DNA from: Limnohabitans sp.
GTDB taxonomy: Bacteria; Pseudomonadota; Gammaproteobacteria; Burkholderiales; Burkholderiaceae_C
Assembly (NCBI GenBank): GCA_024641725.1
Contig: JAHECM010000026.1
Coordinates: 1 to 12,686, forward strand
Reading direction: 5' to 3'
Length of the DNA stretch: 12,686 nucleotides
Shown in pieces: positions 5,301 through 12,686 of the stretch. Made by a program: the position numbers and the translations under genes. The notes under the pieces are model-generated. The model worked only from the letters and a program-made list of their open reading frames with translations, did not search any database and had not been told where the DNA came from. Within the stretch, counting starts at the first letter, position 1, and each line of letters starts with the position of its first letter.

Positions 5301-7187
5301 TCACAGCGCGATGGTCGAGACGATGGGGAAAGAGGCAATCACCACCACGCCCACCAACAAGGCCACCAAATAGGGCCAGATGGCGCCCATCACCTCGTCG
5401 GGTTTGGCGTCGCCAATGCGGCAAGCCACATAAAAGCCCACGCCAATGGGCGGCATCATCAGGCCCACATTCATGGCGCAAACAATGACCATGGAGTAAT
5501 GGATGTCGTTGATGCCCAGCTTTTTGGCGATCGGGAACATGATCGGGGCCAGCAGCAGCACCGCGGGCAAGCCTTCGAGCAGGCAACCCAAAATCAAGAA
5601 CACCACGATGGTGACGGCCATGAACGCCGCTGCGCCGCCGGGCAAGGTGGTCAAGAAGACCGACATTTTTTGGACCATGCCGCTTTGCGTGATCGACCAC
5701 GCCATGGCCGACGCGGCGCCCAAGATCAGCAAGATGGCCCCCGACAGCGCGGCGGTCTCGACCAGCATGTCGTAGAACTTGCGCACGCCAATGCCGCCGT
5801 ACATGACCTGCCCAATGATGAGCGCATAGAGCACCGCGATGGTGGACACCTCGGTGGCCGTGGCAACGCCGCCACCGACCGCGCTGCGGATCAAAAAGGG
5901 CAACACCAGGGCCGGAGCGGCCACCAGCAAAAAGCGCCCCATGACCGCCAAAGTGGCGCGTTTGGCACCGTCGGCGTGTTCGTGGCGGGCTTTCCAACGG
6001 GCCAACACCACCAGGGTGGCCAACAGCACGCCAGCCACCACAAAGCCTGCATTGAACAAGCCAGCAATCGACACGCCCGCCACCGAGCCCAGCACGATCA
6101 GCACAATGCTGGGCGGCACGGTGTCGGCCATGGCCGCACCGGTGGCCAGCAGGGCCACCATTTCTTTGGGCTTGTTGCCTCGGCGCTTCATTTCAGGAAA
6201 CAAGGCGGGGGCGACAGTGGCCATGTCCGAGACTTTGGAGCCCGAAATGCCCGAGACAATGAAGAGCGAGCCCAGCAGCACATAAGACATGCCCGCCTTG
6301 ACGTGGCCAATGAGTGAGCCCAAAAAGTCCACGATGGCTTTGCCCATGCCGGTGGCGTCCAAAATGCAGCCCAGCAAGACAAAAATGGGCACCGACACCA
6401 AGATGATGCTGGACATGCCCTCGTCCATGCGGCCCACCACGATCAAGAGCGGCACTTGGGTCGTGAAGGCCAGGTAGCTCATGGCCCCCAGACCAAAGCA
6501 AAACGCAATCGGCACGCCAGCCACCAAGCCCAGCGCCACGCCGCCGACCAAAAAGATCAGCATGTTCCAGCCGCCCAAGGCGGGCAAGGCGTCGCGCTGC
6601 ACGTAGCCCAGCGCGGCCATGGCGGCCACCACAGCCGCCGCCGTCAGCAAGGCGCGCAAGGGCACTGTTTTGAGCGCATAGGCCAACACGATGGCCAGCA
6701 TGATGGCCATGCCAAAGGGGATGGCCGCCACGCGAAAACTGTTGGGAATGTCCAGCGCAGGCGTGTGGATGAACCACTCTTCTTGCGTGTACTCCCAAGC
6801 AAAAGGCAGCAGCGCCACCAAAAAGGCGGCCACCGCCGCCAGCGCAAAACCGTGCGCGTAGTGCCGCCAGCGCTCGGGCAACTTGTCCACCACCAGCGTC
6901 AAGCGCAGGTGCTCGTTGCGGTGCATGGCCAAGGCCGTGCCGATCATGGTGGCCCAGATGAAACACATCGACACCACTTCGTCGATCCAAACGACCGAGG
7001 TGGCCAGCACATAGCGCGTGACCACGGTGGTGAGCAACAAGCAGATGATGGCGATCATCAGCACCGCTGCGACGGCCTCCAAGGGGGCCATCCAGCGCGA
7101 GAACAGTCGCCCACTGCCACCCCCGCCTGCTGCGTGGTCGGAAAAATCTTTTCCGCCCACGGGCGAAAGGGTGTCAGTGGATGACAT
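5301..7187 (-). CDS. TRAP transporter permease, fused small and large subunits (DctQM)
   Basis: A 628-residue inner-membrane permease in which the small DctQ and large DctM TRAP subunits form one chain; with the DctP protein it imports an organic acid using a sodium or proton gradient. A short hydrophilic N-terminus (about 1-32) is followed by the DctQ part (about 33-175, with VVWIDEVVSMCFIWATMIGT and the HRNEHLRL loop). A linker hydrophobic segment comes next (about 178-196), then DctM from about 205 on. DctM marks are GISGSKVSDMATVAPALFPE, GAAMADTVPPSIVLIVLGS, GCLLEGLPAVLLLAPIMFPI and MMPPIGVGFYVACR. Fused permeases with a joining helix are known, for example the sialic acid system. The ATG at 7185-7187 has AGGAG (7197-7201) 9 bases upstream. 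It starts 44 bases after dctP stops, so the two are co-transcribed. Substrate unknown. Confidence 0.95.
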   Translation of the reverse strand: MSSTDTLSPVGGKDFSDHAAGGGGSGRLFSRWMAPLEAVAAVLMIAIICLLLTTVVTRYVLATSVVWIDEVVSMCFIWATMIGTALAMHRNEHLRLTLVVDKLPERWRHYAHGFALAAVAAFLVALLPFAWEYTQEEWFIHTPALDIPNSFRVAAIPFGMAIMLAIVLAYALKTVPLRALLTAAAVVAAMAALGYVQRDALPALGGWNMLIFLVGGVALGLVAGVPIAFCFGLGAMSYLAFTTQVPLLIVVGRMDEGMSSIILVSVPIFVLLGCILDATGMGKAIVDFLGSLIGHVKAGMSYVLLGSLFIVSGISGSKVSDMATVAPALFPEMKRRGNKPKEMVALLATGAAMADTVPPSIVLIVLGSVAGVSIAGLFNAGFVVAGVLLATLVVLARWKARHEHADGAKRATLAVMGRFLLVAAPALVLPFLIRSAVGGGVATATEVSTIAVLYALIIGQVMYGGIGVRKFYDMLVETAALSGAILLILGAASAMAWSITQSGMVQKMSVFLTTLPGGAAAFMAVTIVVFLILGCLLEGLPAVLLLAPIMFPIAKKLGINDIHYSMVIVCAMNVGLMMPPIGVGFYVACRIGDAKPDEVMGAIWPYLVALLVGVVVIASFPIVSTIAL

Positions 7188-7231
7188 GAACTGCGGCTCC
7201 TGGTGTTTCGATGTGTTTCAACGGTGTGGCA

Positions 7232-8248
7232 TCAGCCCAACTTGCCGCTGTATCGCTCCAACAGCGACCAGGCTTCGTCACCGAATTTGGCTTTCCACTC
7301 GGTATAGAAACCGGCCTGGCGCAGGCGTGCACGGAAGCTGTCGGATTTGGGGTTGTTGAAGACCATGCCTTTTTCAGTCAGCGACTTTTGCAGCGTGGCG
7401 TTCATGGCGGCGACGTCGGTGCGCTGCTTCAAGCCCGCAGCGTTGATGTGCTTGGCCACAATGGTGCGCAGGTCTTCGGGCAGGCGCTCCCACGCTTTGC
7501 GGTTGGCCAAGAACCAGAAGCCGTCCCACATGTGGTTGGTCACGGAGCAGTACTTCTGCACTTCGTTGAGCTTGGCGGTGTCGATGATGGCCAGCGGGTT
7601 CTCTTGTCCGTCCACCACCTTGGTTTGCAGTGCGGAGTAGACCTCGGCGAAGTTGATGGAGGCCGGGGCCGAGTCAAACGCTTTGAACATGGAGGTCCAC
7701 ATGGGGGACACGGGCACGCGGATTTTGAAACCTTTGAGGTCGTCCGCGCTTTGGATCGGCTTGGTGGACGAAGTGATCTGGCGGAAGCCGTTGTCCCAGA
7801 TCTTGTCCATGGCCACCAGGCCAGACTTGCCGATTTCTTTGCGCACATGCGCGCCCAGATCGCCGTCCAGCGCTTTCCAGACCGTGTCGTAGTCAGGGAA
7901 GGCAAAGCCCAAACCGGTGATGGCCGCGCCGGGCACCAAGGTGGACAGGATCAAGCCCGACAGGGTGAAGAACTCGATGCCACCGGCGCGCAGCTGGCTG
8001 AGCATGTCGGTGTCGTTGCCCAACTGGCTGGCCGGGAAAATTTGGATGTCCACGCGGCCTTTGGTCTCGGCCAAGATGGCCGCAGCCATCTCTTTGGCGC
8101 GCAGGTTCATGGGGTGGGTGACGGGCAGGTTGTTGGCGTACTTGTAGGTGAACTCGGCCTTGGGCTGGGCCAGCACTTGGGCCATGGGCATGGCGGCCAC
8201 AGAAGCAGCGGCAGCGGTGCGCAAAACAGAACGGCGGGAAAGGGTCAT
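7232..8248 (-). CDS. TRAP transporter solute-binding protein (DctP family)
   Basis: A 338-residue periplasmic binding protein that captures the substrate for the DctQM permease. The N-terminus, MTLSRRSVLRTAAAASVAAM and then a cut region near AQVLAQP, is an export signal; the twin Arg (SRRSVL) suggests the Tat route, though Sec is possible. DctP marks are IQIFPASQLGND (69-80), the LSTLVPGAAI stretch, DNGFRQI (Arg156), LKGFKIRVP (Arg177, the usual carboxylate-binding Arg) and FAEVYSALQTKVVDGQENP (200-218). Arg177 implies an acidic substrate, but the sequence gives no closer identity. The ATG at 8246-8248 is chosen because GGAG lies 6 bases upstream; the longer frame from a TTG at 8258-8260 would bury that site. 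It follows the acyl-CoA synthetase gene by 39 bases, which puts uptake and activation on the same transcript. Confidence 0.95.
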   Translation of the reverse strand: MTLSRRSVLRTAAAASVAAMPMAQVLAQPKAEFTYKYANNLPVTHPMNLRAKEMAAAILAETKGRVDIQIFPASQLGNDTDMLSQLRAGGIEFFTLSGLILSTLVPGAAITGLGFAFPDYDTVWKALDGDLGAHVRKEIGKSGLVAMDKIWDNGFRQITSSTKPIQSADDLKGFKIRVPVSPMWTSMFKAFDSAPASINFAEVYSALQTKVVDGQENPLAIIDTAKLNEVQKYCSVTNHMWDGFWFLANRKAWERLPEDLRTIVAKHINAAGLKQRTDVAAMNATLQKSLTEKGMVFNNPKSDSFRARLRQAGFYTEWKAKFGDEAWSLLERYSGKLG

Positions 8249-8254
8249 GGTTGT

Positions 8255-8258
8255 CTCC
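8255..8258 (-). promoter_or_regulatory. Shine-Dalgarno of dctP, fixes its start
   Basis: GGAG on the minus strand, 6 bases before the ATG at 8246-8248. It overlaps the upstream in-frame TTG (8258-8260), which rules out that TTG as the main start. Confidence 0.7.
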
Positions 8259-8287
8259 AATGTTGTCGTGAGGGAAAGGGGGGTGAA

Positions 8288-9895
8288 CTAGTGAGCGGGC
8301 AAAGGCTGCATGTCGCCACGCTCGTAGAGCATTTGGCGGATGTCCTTTTTGGTGATTTTGCCGTAGCCGGACTTGGGCAGGGTATTCCAGAAGAAGATGT
8401 GGCGTGGCCAGCGGTACTTGGCACAGCGCCCATCCAAGTGTTGCAGCAAGGCTTCGGCGGTCAGGGCCGGGTCGCGGCTGACCACCACGGCCACGCCCAC
8501 CTCGCCCCATTTGGCGTCGGGCACGCCCAACACCGCCACCTCGGCCACAGCCGGATGGCTGAGCAAGACCTCTTCGACCTCGCGCGGGTACACGTTGGAG
8601 CCGCCAGAGATGTACATGTCGGACTCGCGGCCCGTGATGTAGAGCAAGCCGCGCTCGTCCAGACGGCCCAGGTCACCCGTGTGGAACCAGCCGCCGCGCA
8701 AGGCTTGGGTGCTGGCCTCGGGGTTGTTGAAATAGCCTGCAAACACGGCGGGGCCTCGGCAACAGATTTCACCCACGGTGCCTGTGGCGACGGGGCGCAT
8801 TTGCGCGTCCAAAATGGCGACTTCCATGCCGGTGCGCGGGCGACCGCACGCGCCGATGTTGGCATTCGGATCGGCGTCGTCCGCCGAGTGCATGTGCGCG
8901 GGCAGCACCGTGATGCAGCCGGTCACCTCGCCCAGCCCAAAGTACTGCACCAGCACCGGCCCGAGCTTTTGCAGCGCCAGCTTTTGGTCGGCACGGTACA
9001 TGGGCGCACCGGCATAGATGACGTAGCGCAGGCTCGAATGGTCGTGTTGGTCCACCGCAGGATGCTCGACCAGCAGCTTGACGATGGTGGGCACCGTGAA
9101 CAGGTTGCTCACGCGGTGCTGCTCGACCAGACGCCAGACTTCGGCCGGGTCCATGCGCTCGGACGGCAGCAGCACGGTGGCTGCGCCCCGCGCCACATTC
9201 AGCAGGGCATGGATGCCCGCGCCGTGCGACAGCGGGGCCACGGCCAAGGAGCGGTCGCTCTCGCGGGTGCCGGGAATCAAGTCGGCCAAATGGTTGGTGA
9301 CCACAAACGCCAGCTGCCCGTGGGTGAGCATGCCCGCTTTGGGTCGGCCGGTGGTGCCGGAGGTGTAGAAGTACCACAGCACCTGGTCAAAGCCAACCGT
9401 GGCCATGTCGGTGGGGGCCCCGGTGTTTTGGGCCAGCAGTTCTTCGTAGTCCAGCTCGCCAGCACGCGTCTGGCCCGAGCTGCGAATGACCACGACGTGC
9501 TGGAGGTGCTTGGACTCGGCCCGCACCGCGTCGATGTGTTCAGGGAACACGTCTTCGCACAGCATGACCGACGCCTGGCTGGCACTGCCCAGGTAAGCCA
9601 CCTCGGGCGGTGTGAGCCGAAAGTTGGTCGGCACCCAAATGGCCCCCAGGCGAAACGCCGCCCAGCAGCTCTCGAACATGGGCAGGCCGTTGCGCGACTG
9701 CACCAGCAGTTTGTCACCGGGCTGCATGCCCAGAGCGCGCAGGGCTTGCACCAGCGCGTCCACCCGGGCGTTGATCTCGCGCCAAGTCCACTGCCGCTCG
9801 CCTTGAATCAAACCGGGCAAGTCCGGGTACAGGGTGGCCGTCTGCGCCAGCAGGGCCGACAGGTTCATGACCTGGGCACTGGGCACACCGCTCAT
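8288..9895 (-). CDS. AMP-forming acyl-CoA synthetase (class I adenylate-forming enzyme)
   Basis: A 535-residue ligase that makes an acyl-AMP and then an acyl-CoA from a carboxylic acid, ATP and CoA. The phosphate-binding loop is YTSGTTGRPKAG (177-188; Lys then Ala-Gly where Gly usually follows at once). YFGLGEVTG (318-326) stands in for the more common YG-x-T-E motif, with Glu323. HTGDLGRLDERG (405-416) carries the ATP-ribose Asp. GRESDMYISGGSNVYP (422-437) holds the hinge region. The C-terminal catalytic Lys is Lys513 in GYGKITKKD. The ATG at 9893-9895 overlaps the thiolase stop as ATGA, with GGAG 8 bases upstream. It resembles medium/long-chain and cyclohexane- or aromatic-acid ligases in general, but the acyl substrate is not predictable. 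Its place between thiolase and dctP suggests it activates what the TRAP system imports. Confidence 0.94.
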   Translation of the reverse strand: MSGVPSAQVMNLSALLAQTATLYPDLPGLIQGERQWTWREINARVDALVQALRALGMQPGDKLLVQSRNGLPMFESCWAAFRLGAIWVPTNFRLTPPEVAYLGSASQASVMLCEDVFPEHIDAVRAESKHLQHVVVIRSSGQTRAGELDYEELLAQNTGAPTDMATVGFDQVLWYFYTSGTTGRPKAGMLTHGQLAFVVTNHLADLIPGTRESDRSLAVAPLSHGAGIHALLNVARGAATVLLPSERMDPAEVWRLVEQHRVSNLFTVPTIVKLLVEHPAVDQHDHSSLRYVIYAGAPMYRADQKLALQKLGPVLVQYFGLGEVTGCITVLPAHMHSADDADPNANIGACGRPRTGMEVAILDAQMRPVATGTVGEICCRGPAVFAGYFNNPEASTQALRGGWFHTGDLGRLDERGLLYITGRESDMYISGGSNVYPREVEEVLLSHPAVAEVAVLGVPDAKWGEVGVAVVVSRDPALTAEALLQHLDGRCAKYRWPRHIFFWNTLPKSGYGKITKKDIRQMLYERGDMQPLPAH

Positions 9896-11061
9896 TGCAC
9901 GCGCTCCAGCACGCTCAGGTAGTTGGCCACCGCCGCACCGCCCATGTTGAACACCGCGCCCAATCGCGCGTTTTGGACTTGCATGTCGCCTGCGGTCTCG
10001 CTCAGTTGCATGGCGGCCATGACGTGCTGCGAGACGCCAGTGGCACCGATCGGGTGACCGCGCGACTTGAGGCCGCCCGAGGGATTGACGGGCAATTTGC
10101 CGTCCATGCGGGTCACGCCGTCCAAGATCACGCGTGCGCCCTGACCGTGCGGGGCCAGGCCCATGGCTTCGTATTCAAGCAGTTCGGCCACCGTGAAGCA
10201 GTCGTGCGTTTCCACAAAAGACAAATCGGCCAGCGTGGCCCCGGCTTTGGCCAAGCCTTTTTGCCACGCCAATGCCGCCCCCTCAAAGCGCGTAGGGTCG
10301 CGGCGCGACAGGGGCAAGAAGTCGTTGACCTGCGTGCGTGACTTCCAGCGCACAGCGCTGACCTGGGCCCCGGCCACCGGCGCGCGCGAGATCACCAGCG
10401 CTGCCGCGCCGTCGGACACCAGCGAGCAGTCCGAACGCTTGAGCGGCCCGGCCACAAAGGGGTTTTTGTCCGAGGGGTGGCGGCAAAAGTCAAAGCCGAA
10501 ATCACGGCGCATGTGCGCGTAGGGGTTGTGCATGCCGTTGGCGTGGTTTTTGGCCGCAATGGCGGCCAGCGCATCGCTCTGGTCGCCAAAGCGCTCAAAG
10601 TACTGAGCGGCGATCTGGCCAAACACGCCCGCAAAACCCGAGGGAATAGTGCCCTCTTCTTTGACATAAGAGCAGCGCAGCAAGGTCTCAGCGATCTTGG
10701 GGCCAGGCACGGCGTTCATGACCTCAAAGCCCACCACCAGCGCGTGCTGCACGCGGCCAGACTCGACCGCGTCGAGTGCGGCCCAAATGGCGGCAGAACC
10801 CGTGGCACAAGCGTTTTCCAGGCGCACAGCGGGCACATGGCGCAACTCGGGCAGCGCCATGGCCACCAAAGAGGCGGTGAAGTCCTGCGGCAAAAAGCCC
10901 GCGTTGTAATGGCCCACAAAAATGCCATCCATGTCTTGCGCCTGCAAGCCCGCCGAGGCCAGCGCGGGTTCGACCGCGTCGCGGATCAACTGCTCGCTGT
11001 CCACCGCGTCGAGCTTGCCAAAGGGGGTGTGGCCCCAACCGGTGATGCAAGGGCCGCTCAT
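9892..11061 (-). CDS. Thiolase family protein, SCP2-type acyl-CoA thiolase
   Basis: A 389-residue thiolase fold that should cleave a 3-ketoacyl-CoA with CoA, or run the reverse condensation. The nucleophile is Cys85 in ENACATGSAA, the second motif is His286/Cys288 in THDCFTVAELLEYE, and the last is His336 in NPSGGLKSRGHPIGATG. The C-terminus reads NMGGAAVANY and lacks the C-x-G of classical thiolases, which places it in the SCP2/sterol-carrier-like branch. No separate SCP2 lipid-binding domain is attached. Such thiolases are often encoded beside a DUF35 OB-fold partner; none is in this window. The ATG at 11059-11061 overlaps the SDR stop (ATGA), and GGGAG (11068-11072) lies 6 bases before it. 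The stop overlaps the synthetase start the same way, so the three proteins are translationally coupled. Confidence 0.93.
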   Translation of the reverse strand: MSGPCITGWGHTPFGKLDAVDSEQLIRDAVEPALASAGLQAQDMDGIFVGHYNAGFLPQDFTASLVAMALPELRHVPAVRLENACATGSAAIWAALDAVESGRVQHALVVGFEVMNAVPGPKIAETLLRCSYVKEEGTIPSGFAGVFGQIAAQYFERFGDQSDALAAIAAKNHANGMHNPYAHMRRDFGFDFCRHPSDKNPFVAGPLKRSDCSLVSDGAAALVISRAPVAGAQVSAVRWKSRTQVNDFLPLSRRDPTRFEGAALAWQKGLAKAGATLADLSFVETHDCFTVAELLEYEAMGLAPHGQGARVILDGVTRMDGKLPVNPSGGLKSRGHPIGATGVSQHVMAAMQLSETAGDMQVQNARLGAVFNMGGAAVANYLSVLERVQ

Positions 11062-11882
11062 GCGTGGCTCCCGCTTTGGCCGACGTCGTTCAACTCGGGG
11101 GTGTTGCGGCGCAAGGTCGGCAAGCCCACACCCGAGGCGTCAAAACCGCCATCGACCGCCAGGTACTGCCCGTTGATGAAACTGGCCTGACTGCTGCACA
11201 AGAAGCCCACGGTGTTGGCCATTTCTTCGGTGCTGCCGTAGCGGCCCAGTGGGATGGTGTCGTAATAGTCGGATCGGATCGCCACGCTGTGCACCAGCTT
11301 GGCCATTTCGGTCTCGACCGGGCCGGGGCAGATCACATTGACGCGCACGCCATAGTTGCCCAATTCGGCGGCGTGTTGCTTGGTCAAGTGGATCAGCGCC
11401 GCCTTGCTGGTTCCGTAGGCCACGCGCAGCGTGCTGGCGCGCAAGCCCGAGATGGAGGCGATGTTGACGATGGCCCCGCTGCGCTGGCGCGCCATGATGG
11501 CGCCAAAGGCCTGCGAGCACAAAAACGCGCCGTCCAAATTGGTAGACAGCACATGCCGCCACTCTTGGAAAGTGGTTTCCAGCGCGGGTTTGAACACGGC
11601 CACCCCTGCGTTGTTGACGAGCGCATCGACACGCCCAAAGCGCTCAAGCACCTGGTCCGCCGCTGCCTGCACCTGATCGGGCTGCGACACGTCGGCGTGC
11701 AGGCACAGCACGTCGTCGGGGCGGTGGAGCGTTTTTTCGGTGCTGTCCAGCGTGGCTTGGTCGTTGTCCAGCAGCACCACCTTGTGGCCATGCGCCAAGA
11801 ACCACTGGCCAATCGCCAGACCAATGCCACGGGCACCGCCGGTGACGACGGCAACGGGAGAAGTTTGTTGGGAAGAGCTCAT
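11058..11882 (-). CDS. Short-chain dehydrogenase/reductase (SDR), probably NAD-dependent
   Basis: A 274-residue classical SDR. The cofactor motif TGGARGIG is at 14-21, an acidic Asp39 ends the second strand (which favours NAD over NADP), NNAG is at 90-93, Asn115 lies in STNLDGAF, and the catalytic triad is Ser143, Tyr156 and Lys160 (NIASISG and YGTSK). ICPGPVETEMAKL follows. The last 25 residues after AVDGGFDASG form an unusual polar tail that I do not recognise as a domain. The ATG at 11880-11882 is preferred to the TTG at 11919-11921 because the Rossmann strand begins 10 residues later, and GGA lies a short way upstream. By context it probably oxidises a 3-hydroxyacyl-CoA to the 3-keto form for the thiolase, but a hydroxyl elsewhere in the substrate is equally possible. 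It lies 42 bases after the PPC gene. Confidence 0.93.
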   Translation of the reverse strand: MSSSQQTSPVAVVTGGARGIGLAIGQWFLAHGHKVVLLDNDQATLDSTEKTLHRPDDVLCLHADVSQPDQVQAAADQVLERFGRVDALVNNAGVAVFKPALETTFQEWRHVLSTNLDGAFLCSQAFGAIMARQRSGAIVNIASISGLRASTLRVAYGTSKAALIHLTKQHAAELGNYGVRVNVICPGPVETEMAKLVHSVAIRSDYYDTIPLGRYGSTEEMANTVGFLCSSQASFINGQYLAVDGGFDASGVGLPTLRRNTPELNDVGQSGSHA

Positions 11883-11924
11883 CAGGTTTCCAGAAGGTTC
11901 AAATGAAAAAACACCACGCAACGC

Positions 11925-12335
11925 TCAGGCGGCTTGAACAAGCCACTCCTCGAGCGTCACCTCAAAAGTGGCGAACACGGGGTTGCCGCCCGCCACAAAC
12001 ACACCACTGCGCACGCGGCCTGCAGCGTTCACCACCACGCCCGACAGCTCGGCGCACACTGTGCGTTCAAGGCCATGGCCTTGGGTGCGCACTTCGCCAA
12101 ACAGGCTCAGCACCTCAACCGCTGGCCCCGCCACTGGCAGTCGCTCGCCACCCGGCAAGTCCAAGCAGGCGTCCACCAGACTGCCCAGGCCGCAGCGCAC
12201 CAGCGCATGGCCCAGGCCCTGCGCCACACAGATTTTTTCGATGGCTTGCACCAGGTCTTCATTGGGGGCGAGGCGGGCATAGACCACCTTGCCAATGCGA
12301 CCCGCTTCAATGTGCACGGGGTGCGTTTCAGCCAT
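11925..12335 (-). CDS. PPC/DUF296 domain protein, second of a tandem pair
   Basis: A 136-residue single-domain protein of the PPC (plants and prokaryotes conserved, DUF296) family. VVYARLAPNEDLVQAIEKIC (about 15-34) is the family's opening strand and helix, GLGSLVDACLD follows, and the ending GNPVFATFEVTLEEWL matches the family's last strands. At the position where most members have a His-x-His and a Gly-Gly-His it reads TVCAELSGVVVNAAGRVRSG, so those His are missing. Bacterial PPC proteins form trimers and their biochemical role is largely unknown; plant relatives are fused to AT-hooks. The ATG at 12333-12335 has AAGGA (12343-12347) 7 bases upstream, which decides against the in-frame TTG at 12392. 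It overlaps the end of the upstream gene by 8 bases. No AT-hook, signal or membrane segment is present. Confidence 0.82.
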   Translation of the reverse strand: MAETHPVHIEAGRIGKVVYARLAPNEDLVQAIEKICVAQGLGHALVRCGLGSLVDACLDLPGGERLPVAGPAVEVLSLFGEVRTQGHGLERTVCAELSGVVVNAAGRVRSGVFVAGGNPVFATFEVTLEEWLVQAA

Positions 12336-12686
12336 GGGCCGGTCCTTGCGCTTGGCTTGGCCGCAGCATGTGCAGCCGGGTTTCGGGGTCAAAGCCCAAG
12401 CGCAGGCTGATGGCGTCGAGCGCCGTCACCAGCACGCTGACGGGGCGCGGCCCCACCACCGTGCGCTCGGTCAAGACATGGCCACCGCGCACGGTGCCCT
12501 GGGCGTCGGCAAAGGTGGCGTGGCAGTGGATCACGGGCGCACCATCCGGCCCCTGCCCCAGCGTGGCACTGCCGCGCAGCAAGCAGGCGTGTTGCAGCAC
12601 CAAAGGCACGCCGTAAGTGGCGATCACTTGGCCTTCAGGGTCGGGGATGGGCAAGCAATACGCCACGGTTTGCAAGTCGCCGCCCA
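12328..12686 (-). CDS. PPC/DUF296 domain protein, first of a tandem pair, 5' end outside window
   Basis: At least 119 residues, open to the right edge and ending in TGA at 12328-12330. GVPLVLQHACLLRGSATLG is followed by APVIHCHATFADAQGTVRGG and then HVL. The His-x-His and Gly-Gly-His pattern is the hallmark of the PPC/DUF296 domain and may bind a metal. VLVTALDAISLRLGFDPETR forms the C-terminal strands, and a Pro/Gln-rich tail ends the protein. The N-terminal strand and helix are outside the window. It is the upstream member of a pair; its partner overlaps it by 8 bases and lacks these His. Both are on the same transcript as SDR, thiolase and acyl-CoA synthetase. The domain call rests on the HCHATFAD and VRGGHVL match; function is not known. 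Confidence 0.8.
   Translation of the reverse strand, partial: GGDLQTVAYCLPIPDPEGQVIATYGVPLVLQHACLLRGSATLGQGPDGAPVIHCHATFADAQGTVRGGHVLTERTVVGPRPVSVLVTALDAISLRLGFDPETRLHMLRPSQAQGPAHG

Noticed and set aside
5225..5338. N-terminal extension of the lactonase up to 5338.
   Set aside because: It would overlap the permease gene and translate through the palindrome; it shows no lactonase homology and better ATG starts exist at 5224 and 5215.
5181..6317. A 378-codon plus-strand frame rich in His, Gln and Asp.
   Set aside because: Antisense shadow of the DctQM membrane segments; the composition is the complement of hydrophobic codons.
7211..9922. A 903-codon open frame on the plus strand, antisense to dctP and the acyl-CoA synthetase.
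   Set aside because: The translation is rich in His, Gly, Ala and Arg with no domain. It is the usual antisense shadow of GC-rich, GC3-biased genes, and the opposite strand holds two clear protein families.

Overview
The window looks like chromosomal DNA from a betaproteobacterium, most likely Burkholderiales and probably the family Comamonadaceae (Limnohabitans, Rhodoferax and Polaromonas are possible relatives). I infer this from the moderately high GC, the strong GC3 bias that leaves long open antisense frames, and the style of the GlcE/GlcF, TRAP and acyl-CoA synthetase proteins. Genus cannot be decided by eye. Apart from a glutathione peroxidase tail at the left edge, every gene is on the minus strand, so the layout is described in transcription order, from high to low coordinates.

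Right half, 12686 to 7232 and on to 5301: a tightly packed catabolic operon. It starts with two adjacent PPC/DUF296-domain genes, the first cut by the window edge. Next come an SDR dehydrogenase, an SCP2-type thiolase and an AMP-forming acyl-CoA synthetase; SDR/thiolase and thiolase/synthetase are joined by 4-base ATGA overlaps. A TRAP uptake system follows, with the solute-binding protein DctP and a fused DctQM permease. The simplest reading is uptake of an organic acid, activation to its CoA ester, oxidation of a hydroxyl to a keto group, and thiolytic cleavage. No acyl-CoA dehydrogenase or enoyl-CoA hydratase is visible, and the substrate is not identifiable from sequence. The PPC pair is the least explained part.

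Middle, 5300 to 3465: a gluconolactonase/SMP-30 family hydrolase has a perfect 12-base palindrome upstream that resembles a sugar-type (LacI-like) operator. A complete vapBC toxin-antitoxin module follows, with a 10+10 base inverted repeat in front of vapB.

Left part, 3387 to 424: glcE and glcF, two of the three glycolate dehydrogenase subunits. The catalytic subunit gene glcD is not beside them; vapBC occupies the upstream position. Beyond glcF lies a degraded hipBA-type toxin-antitoxin locus. A HipB-like HTH gene has a frameshift, and what appears to be only the C-terminal tail of HipA follows. A 7+7 base inverted repeat survives in front of it. The glycolate genes are therefore bracketed by one intact and one dead toxin-antitoxin module. 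A plus-strand glutathione peroxidase (5' end missing) converges on this relic.

I found no rRNA, tRNA, CRISPR array, insertion sequence or convincing intrinsic terminator. No gene-free stretch exceeds 300 bases, except the 375-967 region, which is filled by the hipBA relic.
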